From NCBI GenBank assembly GCA_003255025.1, contig QANY01007297.1:482437-546436 (forward strand): a stretch of 64,000 nucleotides of DNA. The letters are read 5' to 3'. The notes beneath the pieces were generated by a model. The model worked only from the letters and a program-made list of their open reading frames with translations, had not been told where the DNA came from and did not search any database. The position numbers and the translations under genes are program-made. Below, one piece after another: positions 10,867 through 21,592 of this stretch; the first letter of the stretch is position 1; each line of letters starts with the position of its first letter. This DNA comes from Datisca glomerata (taxonomy: Eukaryota; Streptophyta; Magnoliopsida; Cucurbitales; Datiscaceae).

Positions 10867-11540
10867 ACCAAGCACGAGATAGAGAAATTTGATGGCACAA
10901 ATAAATTTGCCATCTGAAAAATGAAGATGCTAGCACTCTTGGGAAATCTGGGTATGGATGAAGCACTTAAGGGAGTAAGTAAAATGCCTGCAAGCTATTC
11001 TGAAGAGAAAAATGAAATCATGAATAGAGCTTATAATACATTAATCTTAAACCTAAAAGACAAAGTTCTAAGAGATATCACCAAGATGAAGACTATTGCA
11101 GAAATTTGGCTTAAATTGGTGAGTCCATATATGACAAAGACTTTGACAAGCATACTATACTTCAAGGCCAATTTTTTCTCTTACAAGATGGTAGAGGGCA
11201 ATAATCTTCAAGATCACACTGATGAGTTCAATAAATTGTCTTGATTTAGAGAATATACTAGTTGAGTATGATGATGAGAATAAAGCATTGGTGCTATTAC
11301 ACTCCTTACCTAAGTCATACGAGACCTTTGTAGATATTCTCAAACATGGCAGGGAGAGCCTATCATTAGAAGATGTAGTTGGAGCTTTGAACTCCAAAAA
11401 ACTACAAAGGAAGCATGAACATAAGGATTCAACTAGGGAGACTCTGTCAGTAAAAGGAAGGACTGAAAAAAGGGATTCAAGATATAAAAGCAAATCAAGA
11501 TCAAAGGAAGAAAGAAACAAATGGGAAGGAAGGGGTTAGT
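10867..11540 (+). pseudogene. copia gag (UBN2-type), frameshifted
   Basis: The gag capsid region reads KFDGTNKFAI, then (after a stop that replaces the usual Trp) an ORF from 10921 with ALLGNLGMDEALKG, IAEIWLKLVSPYMTK and DHTDEFNKL. After a frameshift it continues from 11222 as ENILVEYDDENKALVLLHSLP and ESLSLEDVVGALNSKKLQ. This is the standard copia gag order. The CCHC zinc knuckle expected after the basic stretch (KSKSRSKEERNK) is missing, and the text goes almost directly to the protease linker. Gag would normally form the particle that packages the element RNA. Here it cannot. Confidence 0.85.
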
Positions 11541-11589
11541 GGTTATGATGTAGTAATAGAAGATGGATATGAAAGTGCAGATGTTCTAG

Positions 11590-12095
11590 TTCTAGCAAGC
11601 AGAAATTCAGACAAGCAATGGATTCTTGATTCTGGATGTTCCCTCCATATGACTCCAAATAGGGACTAGTTTAAGACCTTCACTAAGCATTATAGGGGGA
11701 AAGTACTACTAGTAGACAATAAAGAGTGTCAGATCACATGTTCAAGCTCTATCAAAATAAGAACTCATGATGGTTCAGAAAGGGTTCTGACAGAAGTGAG
11801 GTATATACATGATTTAAAGAGAAATCTTATTTCACCAGGAGTCCTAAATGAGATTAGGTTAACCTATAAAGGAGAGAAGTGAGACTTAAGGATTTCTAAA
11901 GTCTCTATGGTGGTGATGAAAGGTGTGAAATAGAATGGCCTGTGTGTAATCAAAGGTAGTAACATGAGTTTTTGCTTTAGAAACTGATAAATCAATCTTG
12001 TGGCATAACAGGTTGAGCCATGTGAGTGAAAGAGGGCTGCAAGAACTTGAAAAATAAGGGTTGTTGAATGCTAATAAGTTGAATAGACTTAAGTT
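11590..12095 (+). pseudogene. copia protease and GAG-pre-integrase region
   Basis: One frame reads KQWILDSGCSLHMTPNRD, which contains the D-S-G of the aspartic protease, then a stop where Trp is usual. It continues through NLISPGVLNEI and LWHNRLSHVSERGLQEL, the GAG-pre-integrase zinc-binding segment (H-x3-H form partly visible). Stops at several points make it non-coding as a whole. Confidence 0.82.
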
Positions 12096-13025
12096 TTGGA
12101 ACATTGCATCTATGGAAAAGAAACTAGTATAATGTTCAACTCAACAACTCATAGAATAAATGAGATCATAAGTTACATTCACTCAGATCTCTTAGGTCCA
12201 TCTACATCTAAATCACTAAGTGGAGGTAAATACTTCATTTCTATCATAGATAACTGTTCTAGGAAAGTCTGGATCTATATCTTAAAAACCAAGGATGAAA
12301 CTTTCTAAACATTTAGAGATTGGAAAAAGTTGAAAGAACTGCAAGTCAGTAAGGAGGTAAAGAAATTAAGGACAAACAATGGGTTAGAGTACCTAAATGA
12401 AGATTTCAATAGGTTCTGTAAATATGAAGGCATTATGACACATAAGACAGTACCTCACACACTGCAACAAAATGGTCTTGTAGAGAGGATGAAAAGAACA
12501 CTATTGGAAAGGGTGAGATGCATGTTATCCAATGCAAATCTCCCCGAGAAATTTTAGGAAGAGGCAGCCAACACATCAACATACCTTATATACAGGTGTC
12601 TATCAACAACTTTGGACTTTAAGACACCTAAAGAGATTTGGTGATGATCACCTTCAAATCTCAACTACCTAAAGGTATTTGGATGTGTGGCTTATGCAAA
12701 TGTCGAAGAAGGAAAACTAGCTTCAGTGGCAAGAAAATGCTTGTTTATAGGGAATTCTGAAAGTGTAAAAGGATACAAGCTATGGTATTCTGACTCTAAT
12801 AAGTCTAAGATTTTTATCAGTAGAGATGTTACATTCAGGGAATGCAAGGCATACATATGCACACTAAAACCACCAATCCAGCCAGAAATAAGAAAAAGTA
12901 ATGATGTTGGTTTTGAGGTCGAACATGACAGCACAAGCAAAGAACCTGAGCTTTTAGGTGCTGATAATACAAACACTGAATTAGAAGATGAATACCTGAG
13001 GAATGAAGAAACCTATGAACAATAG
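12096..13025 (+). pseudogene. copia integrase core and C-terminal linker
   Basis: The core shows IHSDLLGPSTSKS with the first catalytic Asp, then KLRTNNGLEYLNEDF in which the second catalytic Asp of the D,D-35-E triad (normally LRTDNG) is Asn, then QNGLVERMKRTLLERVRCML with the Glu in place. A stop splits the core at 12306 and others follow near 12556 and 12643. The segment 12687-13025 is the variable linker towards RT (VARKCLFIGNSESVKGYKLW). Integrase would join element DNA to the genome. This copy is dead both by stops and by the Asp change. Confidence 0.85.
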
Positions 13026-13079
13026 AAGGGTTTCAATGACTACCAGCTAGCATGAGACAGAAACAGGAGGCAACACAAA

Positions 13080-14030
13080 GCTCCTGTCAGATATGGCTAT
13101 GTAGACTTTATTGCATTTTCCTTGACAATGGCTGAAAATTTGGATGATAGTGAGCCTAAGAACTATCCTGAGGCCATGAGAAGCTCTAACAGCAAGTACT
13201 GGTTTAAATCAATAAAGGAGGAGTTAAACTCACTGAACGAGAATCACACATGAACTCTTGTTGACAAACCAGCAGGACACAAAATAGTAGGTTGCAAATA
13301 GATTTTCCAAATAAAGAAAGGAATTCCAGGAGTAGAAAAGCCTAGATTTAAAGCTAGGATGGTGGCAAAGGTCTTCTACCAAAGAGAAAGAATAGAGTAT
13401 TTTGAAATATACTCACCAGTAGTAAAGTACATATCTATAAGACTGCTTCTAGCACTTGTCACTCAATATGGGCTAAAATTAGAACAGATGGATACAAAAC
13501 CAACATTTTTACATGGAAATCTAGAAGAAAGAATCTTCATGACACAACCCGATGGGTTTATAAGGAAAAGAGATGAGAATAGGGTATGTATCCTCAAGAA
13601 ATCACTTGATGGTTTAAAGCAAAGTCTTAGATAGTGGTACTTGATATTTGATGAATTTATGATTACGAATCACAAGAAGTAAGTATGATAGTTGTGTGTA
13701 TTATAAAAGCATAGACAATAGGCCATATCTATATCTAGTGTTAAATATAGATGATATGCTAATAACATCATATGATATGCTTGAAATTGGACAACTTAAG
13801 GCATAATTACATAGGAAATTTGAAATGAAATATTTAGGAGTTGCTAGAAGGATACTTGGAATGGATATATGTAGAGACAAAGGGAACAATAGACTGTTCA
13901 TATCTTAGAGAGAGTATATCCATAAGATTCTTAAAAGGTTTGGCATGACAGAATCAAAATATTTCAAAACACATTTAGCTCCTCACTTCAAATTATCATC
14001 TGATCAGTCTCTATAGATAGCTAAAGAATT
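13080..14030 (+). pseudogene. copia reverse transcriptase
   Basis: Motifs in order are NYPEAMRSSNSKYWFKSIKEE, FKARMVAKVFYQRERIEYFE, SPVVKYISIRLLLALVTQYG, EQMDTKPTFLHGNLEERIFM (the second D of the RT palm is here), and NIDDMLITS where the catalytic box is normally YVDD. It includes stops that replace Trp or Gln (for example at 13299 and 13632) and a frame change near 13680. Confidence 0.87.
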
Positions 14031-14034
14031 AAAT

Positions 14035-14725
14035 TAGATGGAAAAAATTCCTTATGCTAGTGTTATTGGTAGCTTGATGTACACAATGGTCTGTTCAATA
14101 CCAGCTTTAGCCTATGTTGCAAGCCTTGTAAGCATATTAATGGCTAAACCAGGAAGAGATCATCGGGAAGCTGTAAAATGGACTATGAGGTATCTGAAAG
14201 AGACTACCAGGAGTGGCTTGATGTATGAGAAGGCAAGTCCTGGAAAATAAAATACTATTGGCTATGTAGACTCCTGATTTTTTAAGTGATCTGGATAAGA
14301 GAAGATCCTTAACAAGTTATGTATTAATTGTGTTTAGGTGCATTATTAGATGGAAAGTAACCCTTCAACTAGTTATGGCTATACCTAAAATAGAAGCTGA
14401 GCATATTGTAGTTTCTGAAGCAGGAAAGGGAGCAATATGGTTAAAGGGAATTACAGCGGGACTAGGTGTAAAGCACAATAGTGTAACAGTGTTCTGAGAC
14501 AACCAAAGTGCCATCCACCTAACCAGAAATCAGAGGCACCATGAAAGGACAAAGCACATTAAGATAAGGAATCACTTTATCAGAGATGTAATTTCAGTAG
14601 GGAAGGTATTAATTGAAAAGATTCACACTGCTAAGAACCCTGATGATATGATTACAAAGCCTAACGCATGGGTTGAGTTTGAGCATTGCTTAAACATGAT
14701 AAATGTGGGACCTGGTTCAGACTAA
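14035..14725 (+). pseudogene. copia RNase H region
   Basis: It reads IPYASVIGSLMYTMVCSIP, AYVASLVSILMAKPGRDH and EAVKWTMRYLKETTRSGLMY, the RT-RNase H connection of copia. After frame changes it continues with AEHIVVSEAGKGAIWLKG and RNQRHHERTKHIKIRNHFI. The order and the ending shortly before the 3' LTR are as expected. It is broken by stops. Confidence 0.83.
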
Positions 14726-14795
14726 GGATTGAAGCAAAGCTGAAAAATCTAGTGTTTGGGAGTCCTATCTCAAATTGGATTCAAGGTAGAGAATT

Positions 14796-15268
14796 TGTAG
14801 AATTACGACTCAACTTGAGTTAGTTAGCCACATCAACAGGATAATAAACAATTGCATTAACTGTCTTGCTACTGATGTGGACCTAGAAAACTACTCTATC
14901 ATATAACATAGTCAGAACATATATATACACACATCATGAGGAATCAAGGTAGAAGAGAAAATGAAAATTACATAGCAAATAAAGATGAGAGATCAATTGG
15001 GGAGAAATACTCAAAAAGGCAAGAATAGGTTCTGGTTTTACCTGAGAGTGTGGCTTGTGAGGGAGAGTTCTCATTTTCTTCTTTGTGCTTGATTTACCAT
15101 GTATGTCTTTTAATCTTGACTCCGTTATAGTAGATTTACTGCACCAGCAACTGGTTGTAAGTTCTCATTGAAGACTTAACCACTATAACTCTTTGTTTTA
15201 TCTATTTACTTCTCTTGTTTCTGCTTCTTAACCTCCCAAACATCATTTTATCTATCAGGCTCATAACA
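14796..15268 (+). mobile_element. 3' LTR of copia element 1
   Basis: 473 bp, from TGTAGAATTACGACTC to CAGGCTCATAACA. It aligns with the split 5' LTR (6347-6518 and 10424-10723) and contains TATATATACACACATC, a plausible promoter region. The tgtta duplication follows. Confidence 0.93.
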
Positions 15269-15600
15269 TGTTATTTTATTGTTCAAATATTTCCTTTATA
15301 TTAATTGACTATTTCTTTTATGCATTTATTCTCCTTCTATAAGGTTTTCATTCTTTTGTTTAACCTTTCAAGTTGACATTTATACGACTATGTCTACAGA
15401 TAATGCAATTAGATCCAGTCTTCCCAATTCATTCTTATACTCATTTTGTTTCTCAATTTTACTTGGAAAAAATAAAGCCATTGGTTCCCTTTCATTGTCC
15501 ATAAGTTGTTTGATATGTGGTCTGAGTAAGGTTGACCATTTCCCAATTCATTATTATACCTTTCCTTGTTTCCCTTTATAATTCATAGCCATATATGGTA
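15269..15600 (+). repeat. Duplicated CNGC 5' flank, copy 1 (right part)
   Basis: 15269-15418 matches 46735-46866. 15420-15560 matches 49235-49370 and 56170-56260 (shared CATTGGTTCCC and TTTGATATGTGGT with GAGTGA/GAGTAAG). In copies 2 and 3 this block sits 400-600 bp upstream of a CNGC start codon, so it marks a lost or deleted first CNGC copy. A 63-codon open frame here is also conserved only as flank. Confidence 0.7.
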
Positions 15601-15918
15601 ATGCATGTTACAATGTGAAAGTTCCTTATAGTTAAATTGAGTTGGTGGTTTTATGAGAGATTAACTTTCAATTGTATTTATATTTACTATTCCTAATCAT
15701 GAAGAGTATAAATTACAGCGTCATAAATGTATTTTAGGAGATCAAGATCATGTGAGCTCTGCTTTTCAAATATAGCAGGGGCCTAAGCACGAGAGTTTTA
15801 ATCGACTAGGGGGTTTATCGAGCTTGTCGTAGTTTGAACATGAACTATAGATAATGACTTTTTCTAACTTGTAGCATTGTCATGGTATTAGTTGTTGAAT
15901 ATTCATACAATTAAAAAA
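15601..15918. other. Unassigned flank before Mutator-like element
   Basis: No gene is seen. The CNGC flank similarity fades out near 15600. Confidence 0.5.
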
Positions 15919-16621
15919 GGGTTAGTTTCACAAAAACCCTTTCAACTTTGACAATTATCAAGGAGACACTCTCAACTTTGACCTCTACCTAATTTATCTT
16001 TCAACTTTCATGAGACATCAAATAGACCCCATCAGTTAGATTTTCCATATTATCCATCTTAAGTTGGTCACGTGCCTAGCAGGTGACCATTATTTGGACA
16101 AATTTACCCTTCCTTAAACAAAACGCACATGTGACAGAAATAAAAAAAAATCATATTTTATCTTTACAGAGACAAATGCGCTCCTTGGAGAGGGTGAGTC
16201 CATCGAGGGGGAGTTCTTCACAGAGGGTGAAAAGTCAAAGGGGCAAGGGTTTCTCATCATCGGGGTTTCGCGTCGCTACGGTTTCTCGTCTCCAAGGTTT
16301 CTTGTTGGCAGAATTTCTCTCCGGGGATTCCATCGCAGAGGTGGGTTTCCGATTTTGTTTCAATTGTGGGTATCTGATTTTGTTCGCCTGGGTAATTTTC
16401 TTTGGATAATCTGAAATTTTTTGAAGTTAGTGTTACTACTCGTGAGTACTCTGAAGTTTTTTTTAATACATTTTCATAATTTTCTTAGTGATACCGCTCG
16501 CGAGTATACTACTACTCTTACTCAGTTACTTTCTATGAGTTTAATATGAGAATAATCTGAAATTATGAATGATATGTGGTATTACTTGTGTTATTTTTCA
16601 TTTTGTTCCTATAATCCATTT

Positions 16622-17096
16622 GATGGCTGCAACATTTAGTGCTTCGTCTGGAATTAGAGGGAGAGTACCAATTAAGTATTGTTACTGTGGTATTAGGACT
16701 CCATTAAAGACATCTTCGATAGATGAAAATCTAGGACAGAGGTTCTTCGGGTGTGGCAGATTTTAGGTGTGAATTATGAATAAATTTGATTTCTTTAATG
16801 ACTTTTTTAATGAATCTTAGTTTATTGTATAACCAATAAAGGAAGGCTATATATGTGTTTATTTCGAATAATTTGATCCTCCATTTTGTCATCATAGAGG
16901 CAACAGGATCATAACCCTTGAAGAAGATATAAAACAGTTAAAGATAGAAATGTTGATGAACAATGAGAAGATTACAAGGTTAGAGAAGAACCAAACTTAT
17001 GTTATTGTATTTTGGTCATTGTTAGTTGTATTGGCATTTTCAACGTATCTACAAAAGTTTGACATTTTCTCATTTAATGTTGGGAGTATGTATTGA
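16622..17096 (+). pseudogene. GRF zinc-finger / coiled-coil / membrane protein gene in MULE
   Basis: The first exon (about 16622-16766) encodes MAATFSASSGIRGRVPIKYC and then CYCGIRTPLKTSSIDENLG and RFFGCGRF, the Cys pattern of the GRF zinc finger. An intron follows the GRF exon. The second exon (about 16848-17096) continues with YFE, a stop where the family has Trp, then FDPPFC and RGNRIITLEEDIKQLKIEML. This is a coiled coil, followed by a membrane segment (VIVFWSLLVVLAFSTYL). This layout is that of small plant GRF proteins of the At4g04775-like type, of unknown function. The stop makes it a likely pseudogene. Confidence 0.7.
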
Positions 17097-17175
17097 CATT
17101 TTGTCGAGTAATGATGAGAGTATGTATTGACATTTTCTCATGTAGTGTTGAGAGTATTTATTGGCATTTGCTCTT
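17061..17175 (+). repeat. 34-bp tandem repeat, 3.3 copies
   Basis: GACATTTTCTCATTTAATG and variants start at 17061, 17095 and 17129, with a partial copy at 17163. Each is followed by GAGAGTATGTATT or similar. The array begins inside the last GRF exon, so the protein tail is encoded by the repeat. Confidence 0.85.
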
Positions 17176-17403
17176 GCACTTAAACTCTCCTTAATAATTT
17201 CTAATTCACATAAATACTAACATAACAAATATTTCTAATTCACATGACGTCCAACACAAAAATTCTAATTTCATCGTTCACATATTGTTGACCATTCACA
17301 TTTAAGTTAAAAACAAAAAAGGTCAACTCAAAAAATGTTGTGTTGCATATAGCTACAAAGCTTTCTTAAAAGGTAAGTGGTCAACAAATTGTAACTCAAC
17401 CTG

Positions 17404-17970
17404 TTACTTTATTGTTCCCTGCATATCAACTTCTGCATTGAACTCTGGAAAATATGGACCACACATGTCATAATCAAGATCACTATATGCACCATCCATC
17501 TCACCAATGAGTTCATTTTCAGCCAAAGCATCAATAATATCCTGATCTTCATCAGAAGATGATGAAATCAATGGTGCAGAATCAGAAAGTTCCTCTTCTT
17601 CACACCATTCTATATCTACCCGCCCTTCAACATTCTCAACACACACCTCATGCTCAACATTCTCAACACACACCTCATGCATCATCTTCTCAACACACAC
17701 CTCATGCTCAACATTTGCAACAACCTCATCCTCTACATACAACTCAAAAATCATAGATGAATCAGTTTTTAGCCTGGCTACTATGATATGTATGTCACTA
17801 TCATAACTCAATGGCCTTAAACTATAAAACTCTTCCCCCAAAAACTTGTACCATATGCATATCCAACTATCATACCCTAATGTTGTAGCTTCTCCACGAA
17901 AACTTACGACGGATAATAAATCTTTGTCAATTGATTCAAAAACTTCAACCTCACCTCCAGATAAGAAATA
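17404..17970 (-). pseudogene. MULE PB1-like N-terminal transposase fragment
   Basis: Reading on the minus strand from about 17970, one open frame gives GGEVEVFESIDKDLLSVVSF, then TLGYDSWICIWYKFLGEEFY and SLRPLSYDSDIHIIVARLK, then FELYVED. This is the order of the PB1-like domain found at the N-terminus of many plant MULE transposases. After it come three repeats of VEHEVCVEN-type residues and an acidic Ser/Asp/Glu-rich tail that ends at a stop. The zinc-binding and catalytic (MULE) domains that should follow are absent. It is either a truncated transposase or a small stand-alone derivative. No frameshift is seen within it, which leaves expression possible. Confidence 0.68.
17626..17715 (-). 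repeat. 27-bp repeats coding for VEHEVCVEN-type units
   Basis: Three to four near-identical units of CAACATTCTCAACACACACC with CTCATG, in frame with the PB1-like ORF. One unit is altered to give KMMHEVCVEN. Confidence 0.85.
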
Positions 17971-18956
17971 ATTATTATATCACCCCCAGATAATATAATA
18001 TCATAGCATTATAAATCCACATAAATGTTTCCAATACATAACATTAAGTTAAATTCACACTGTCAAACAATATAATACCAAAATGGTCCCCACTAACATT
18101 ATATATAGAATAAAGACAACAATAAAAGTTCCACTATAAGCAAATGGTCCCCATTAGAATATTATATTTACCACAAACAAAAACAATTTCATAAGCATAC
18201 ACAATTCTAGGGTTGTGAAATGTTCAAAAGAACAAAAGCACAAACATACAAAAGTCTCAAAACAACAAAAAAAAACTCCAACCATAATATAGTATACATA
18301 ACAAGTGATGAAAATAGAGTCCAATATACAGAAAGAAAACATTCTCCACAGAGTTCAATATACATATTAAGTAAAAAAAAGCAAAGAAAACAACCTTTGA
18401 GCCTCAAAGAACCCAACGAGAAACCCAGACGATGAACCCGACGATGAAACCCTATATCTTCTCAACAACTGAACCAAGTTTCAGCGAGAAACCCCCAGTG
18501 AGTAACCCCAATGATGAGAAACCCCTTCGATTAACCATTCCCCCTTTGAATTCACATTCGAATAACCCTTCCTCCTTCGATCTTCAACTCTGCGAATACG
18601 CCCCCCCCCCTTAATTTTTTACCCTCTGTGACCTTCCCTTCAAATTTGTCTCTGTAGGTTTTACACTTCTGTATTGTACTAATAGTTAAGGAGGTTGAGC
18701 AATATGAGCGTTTTGTCTCAATAAAGACATAACATGCATTTTGGTTTTTTTATTTCTGTCAAAACGTGTGTTTTGTATAAGGGGTAAAATTGTCCAAATA
18801 GCATGTGACCAACTTAATGTGGAGAAGATGAAAAATCTAACAGAGGGGGTCTATCAATGTTGAAAGATAAATTAGGAAGAGGTCAAAGTTGAGGGAGTTT
18901 TCTAAAAAAATGATCAAAGTTGAAAAGGTGTCTATGAAATTAACCTATTAAAAAAA

Positions 18957-19346
18957 GGTTTAATCAGATTTCGTTACTTAATTGAACAAAAAAATGATCT
19001 TTCAGTTCTTTCTATGGTTGGAATTTTTCAAAAAGAAGATTTTCATTGAGAGAAATTATTGACATAATTTGTTGTTGTATGTGAGTAAAAATCAGGATGA
19101 AATGGTACACAGTGAGAATTTGAACTCTTCTTCTTGGATTGCAAATGATCGACAAGTTCTAGAGATTAAGAAACTGAGTAACAAATTGTTGCTCGAGGTT
19201 GTCAACATCCATCTCGGTGCAGTGATATTCGAAGTCAAAGCCTGATTGTTCACGACAGAAAACCTTTTGATCGAATGCTCTTCTTCATGCAAGGCAGTGT
19301 CTATGGTTGTTACACACACTCCTGCAAATTTAGCTTCGACCATGAC
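18957..19346 (+). pseudogene. CNGC copy 1: 5' half of the nucleotide-binding exon
   Basis: The plus strand reads LLLEVVNIHLGAVIFEVKA and, after a one-base frame change, IVHDRKPFDRMLFFMQGSVY followed by GCYTHSC. This aligns with the last exon of the intact gene (LLNVITKYLKPVIFKERS and EGEPLDQMLLFTQGTVW). It stops at a hAT-like insertion at 19347 and the reading resumes after it at 26892. Exons 1-6 are not found upstream, where a MULE sits. The recognisable part starts near 19140. The bases before that hold nothing I can name. It is more diverged than copies 2 and 3. Confidence 0.65.
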
Positions 19347-19379
19347 CATGGTTTTAAATCGTGGTCGCGGTCTGCATCA

Positions 19380-20692
19380 CGTCGCGATCGCGGTGTTATG
19401 AAAATCTGATGTAACAGAGATTACGTATTGGGTCATGGGTGTCACGGCCTTGATTTTTTTGCAAGTTCTTACCATTCAAAGAAAATTATTAGTATCTCAT
19501 TTGTGAAAGTTACAATATCAATTTATGGCTTTTTTGAAAAAAACATTAGTAGGATTTGACATTATTTTATTTATTTTTCATTTTATTTGTGAAATTTTTA
19601 ACTACTAACTAAAATTATCCCTCTTATTTTGTTGAGCTAAATTCAAATTTCCCTGCGCTTAACGATTAGGTTTTTGAAAAATTATGATACTTAAAATTTT
19701 CAAAACAAATAACGATTTTCACTTGATATTAAATCTGTCTTTTTTCTATACGTAATATTAAATCTTTGTCAAGGTTTCGAATTCTTTAGATTCTGATCAA
19801 TTTAGTTTTTTTAATTTAAACCATCTTTTATTGGACGTAATTACCCGTAGTTTGAAATTGATTATAATGTGTTTTTAGTTTCTTTCTTTATTCAGTCTGT
19901 TTCTATATTTTTGTTGATGATAATGTTAAAGAATTTTATTAAGATTCTAACATAATCGGTAGTCATTGTCCATGTCCCTTAATTTAAGGGATACGAACAG
20001 GTAAATCTATATTGGTATCTTTTTAATATAATATATATTCTTTAATTTAATATTAAAATTATTACTAACCGTAAGTCTTTTTTAAGTGTAATATAAGTTT
20101 ATTATATTTTTATTGATAACTAATATTTGAATACATATTTAAGGTATCTATATTTAATAGTGCTATATTATATACGGAAAAGTATTATTGTAATTATTAC
20201 CTATAAATATTTAAAAGTTTAGTATTTTTTAATTTACTGACTTTGGTCTTCGTAGAAATTCTGTGAATTAATATCTAGAATTTGTTTTATTGTCCTTAAT
20301 TAAGGTAGTTTATATATCTAATGTAGCTATATTTACTAATCCTATTTTATTTATATTTCGGTAAAATACTCTATATTTAATAAATTTTTAACTCTTAAAA
20401 AGTTATAGATTTCACTATTTTAAACTTGTATCCTTATATTATATGTTTTGAAATATTTTAAATTAGTAACCGCCTTCTTTTTCAGATTTTCCAATTTTTA
20501 AAGATTTTAATATCTGATCCTATATTTATCTAATGAAAAACTTACATGGAAGTTTTTCTTTTTTACTTTATGAAAGTTCTTTCAAAGGATTTTGATATTT
20601 GTTACTATATTTATTAGTTTTATTATATCTCTGTTATGAATATGCATGTTAATACATAATTTTATATTTATATTCTTGGTAATTGATACATG
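19380..20692. other. Non-coding left part of hAT-like element
   Basis: Very AT-rich, no open frame of note and no repeats seen beyond the GC-rich subterminal stretch near 19360-19400. Confidence 0.5.
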
Positions 20693-21072
20693 CACTACAA
20701 CATATGTGTGCTTCTATAGCACACTACGACAGCGTTTTCTATCAAAATGCTAAGAGAAGTTGGCGCTGGGACAAAAATTTACGGGGAAGCAAGCACAGGG
20801 ACAAAAATTACCCAACCCACCTAAAATTGGACCCTCTCGCAACTCTATCTTTTAACCTCACTTTCTCTCAGCTTCAACCTCTCTTTGAATGGCGAAACTT
20901 TGTGCTCTTAGGGCTCACGACTTTCACTATTTCATCTTTCTCTCTAGAAGTTCTATCTGGTGAAGCTTTCTCTGGTGTATCAATTACGAAGCGTCTCTCT
21001 AGTTTAACTCTCACTTCTCTATGTGATGAAGCCCCACACATCTCTCTTTACCAAATGAAAACTTCCCCCTAA

Positions 21073-21561
21073 CCTGCTTCTCTCACACTAACTCTCTCTT
21101 TCACACAATAGCTCTTCTCACCAACGAGAACTCTCTCGCAGTTCACTCTCAAAGCTCATAGAAGCTCATCTCGAGAACCTCTCTCTCTCTCACACAACTA
21201 CTTCAATTTCACAGTTTAAAACCAGAGGTAAGGGTTTCATTCTCAAGTTCTTGTCTGATTTTAGTGATTTTCATCTGATTTTGTGATTTTCTGTTCCCGA
21301 TTTCTAGGCATGAGTAAGTTTTGAAATGAAACTCCCTGATTTCTTGTCTGGGTTCTTTGTAGTCGGTAAGTTAATTAGGGCATGTTTGTTCAAGATATTT
21401 ATGATTGGCATTCTAATTTTTGATAAGTTAATTAGCTCTGAAAGCTAATTAATCTATAGCTAGACTGTGAATATTTAGTGTTGCAGAGATTGTGTTTCTT
21501 CTTTGCAGCTCTCAACTATTGAGGGATCGTTAAAGGCTTACAATTTTTGCTTTTCATTGTA

Positions 21562-21592
<31 letters not shown>

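Larger units (their letters stand above)
6347..15268 (+). mobile_element. Ty1/copia element (Tork-like), complete but decayed
   Basis: The ends are TGTAGAATTA and CTCATAACA, flanked by perfect 5-bp duplications tgtta at 6342-6346 and 15269-15273. The 5' LTR is 6347-6518 plus 10424-10723, split by a CACTA element. The 3' LTR is 14796-15268 (473 bp). The LTRs differ by roughly one base in ten by eye, so the insertion is old. A Met-type primer-binding site lies at 10727-10738 (TGGTATAAGATC, with changes from the usual TGGTATCAGAGC). Order is gag, protease, integrase, RT, RNase H, which defines copia. All coding domains carry stops or frameshifts. Without the CACTA insert it is about 5.0 kb, normal for the family. 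Confidence 0.93.
15919..18946. mobile_element. Mutator-like element (MULE) 1
   Basis: 3028 bp with inverted repeats of about 190 bp. The left arm starts GGGTTAGTTTCAC and the right arm, reverse complemented, starts AGGTTAATTTCAT. Shared blocks include TTTCAACTTTGA, TCAACTTTGACCTCT and AATTTATCTTTCAAC. A perfect 9-bp duplication attaaaaaa flanks it (15910-15918 and 18947-18955), which is the Mutator size. It carries a plus-strand GRF zinc-finger gene and a minus-strand PB1-like transposase fragment, facing each other. No MULE catalytic domain is seen, so it could move only with help. Confidence 0.93.

Noticed and set aside
17559..17756. His/Gln/Pro-rich plus-strand frame in MULE 1
   Set aside because: It is the antisense reading of the 27-bp repeats of the PB1-like ORF.
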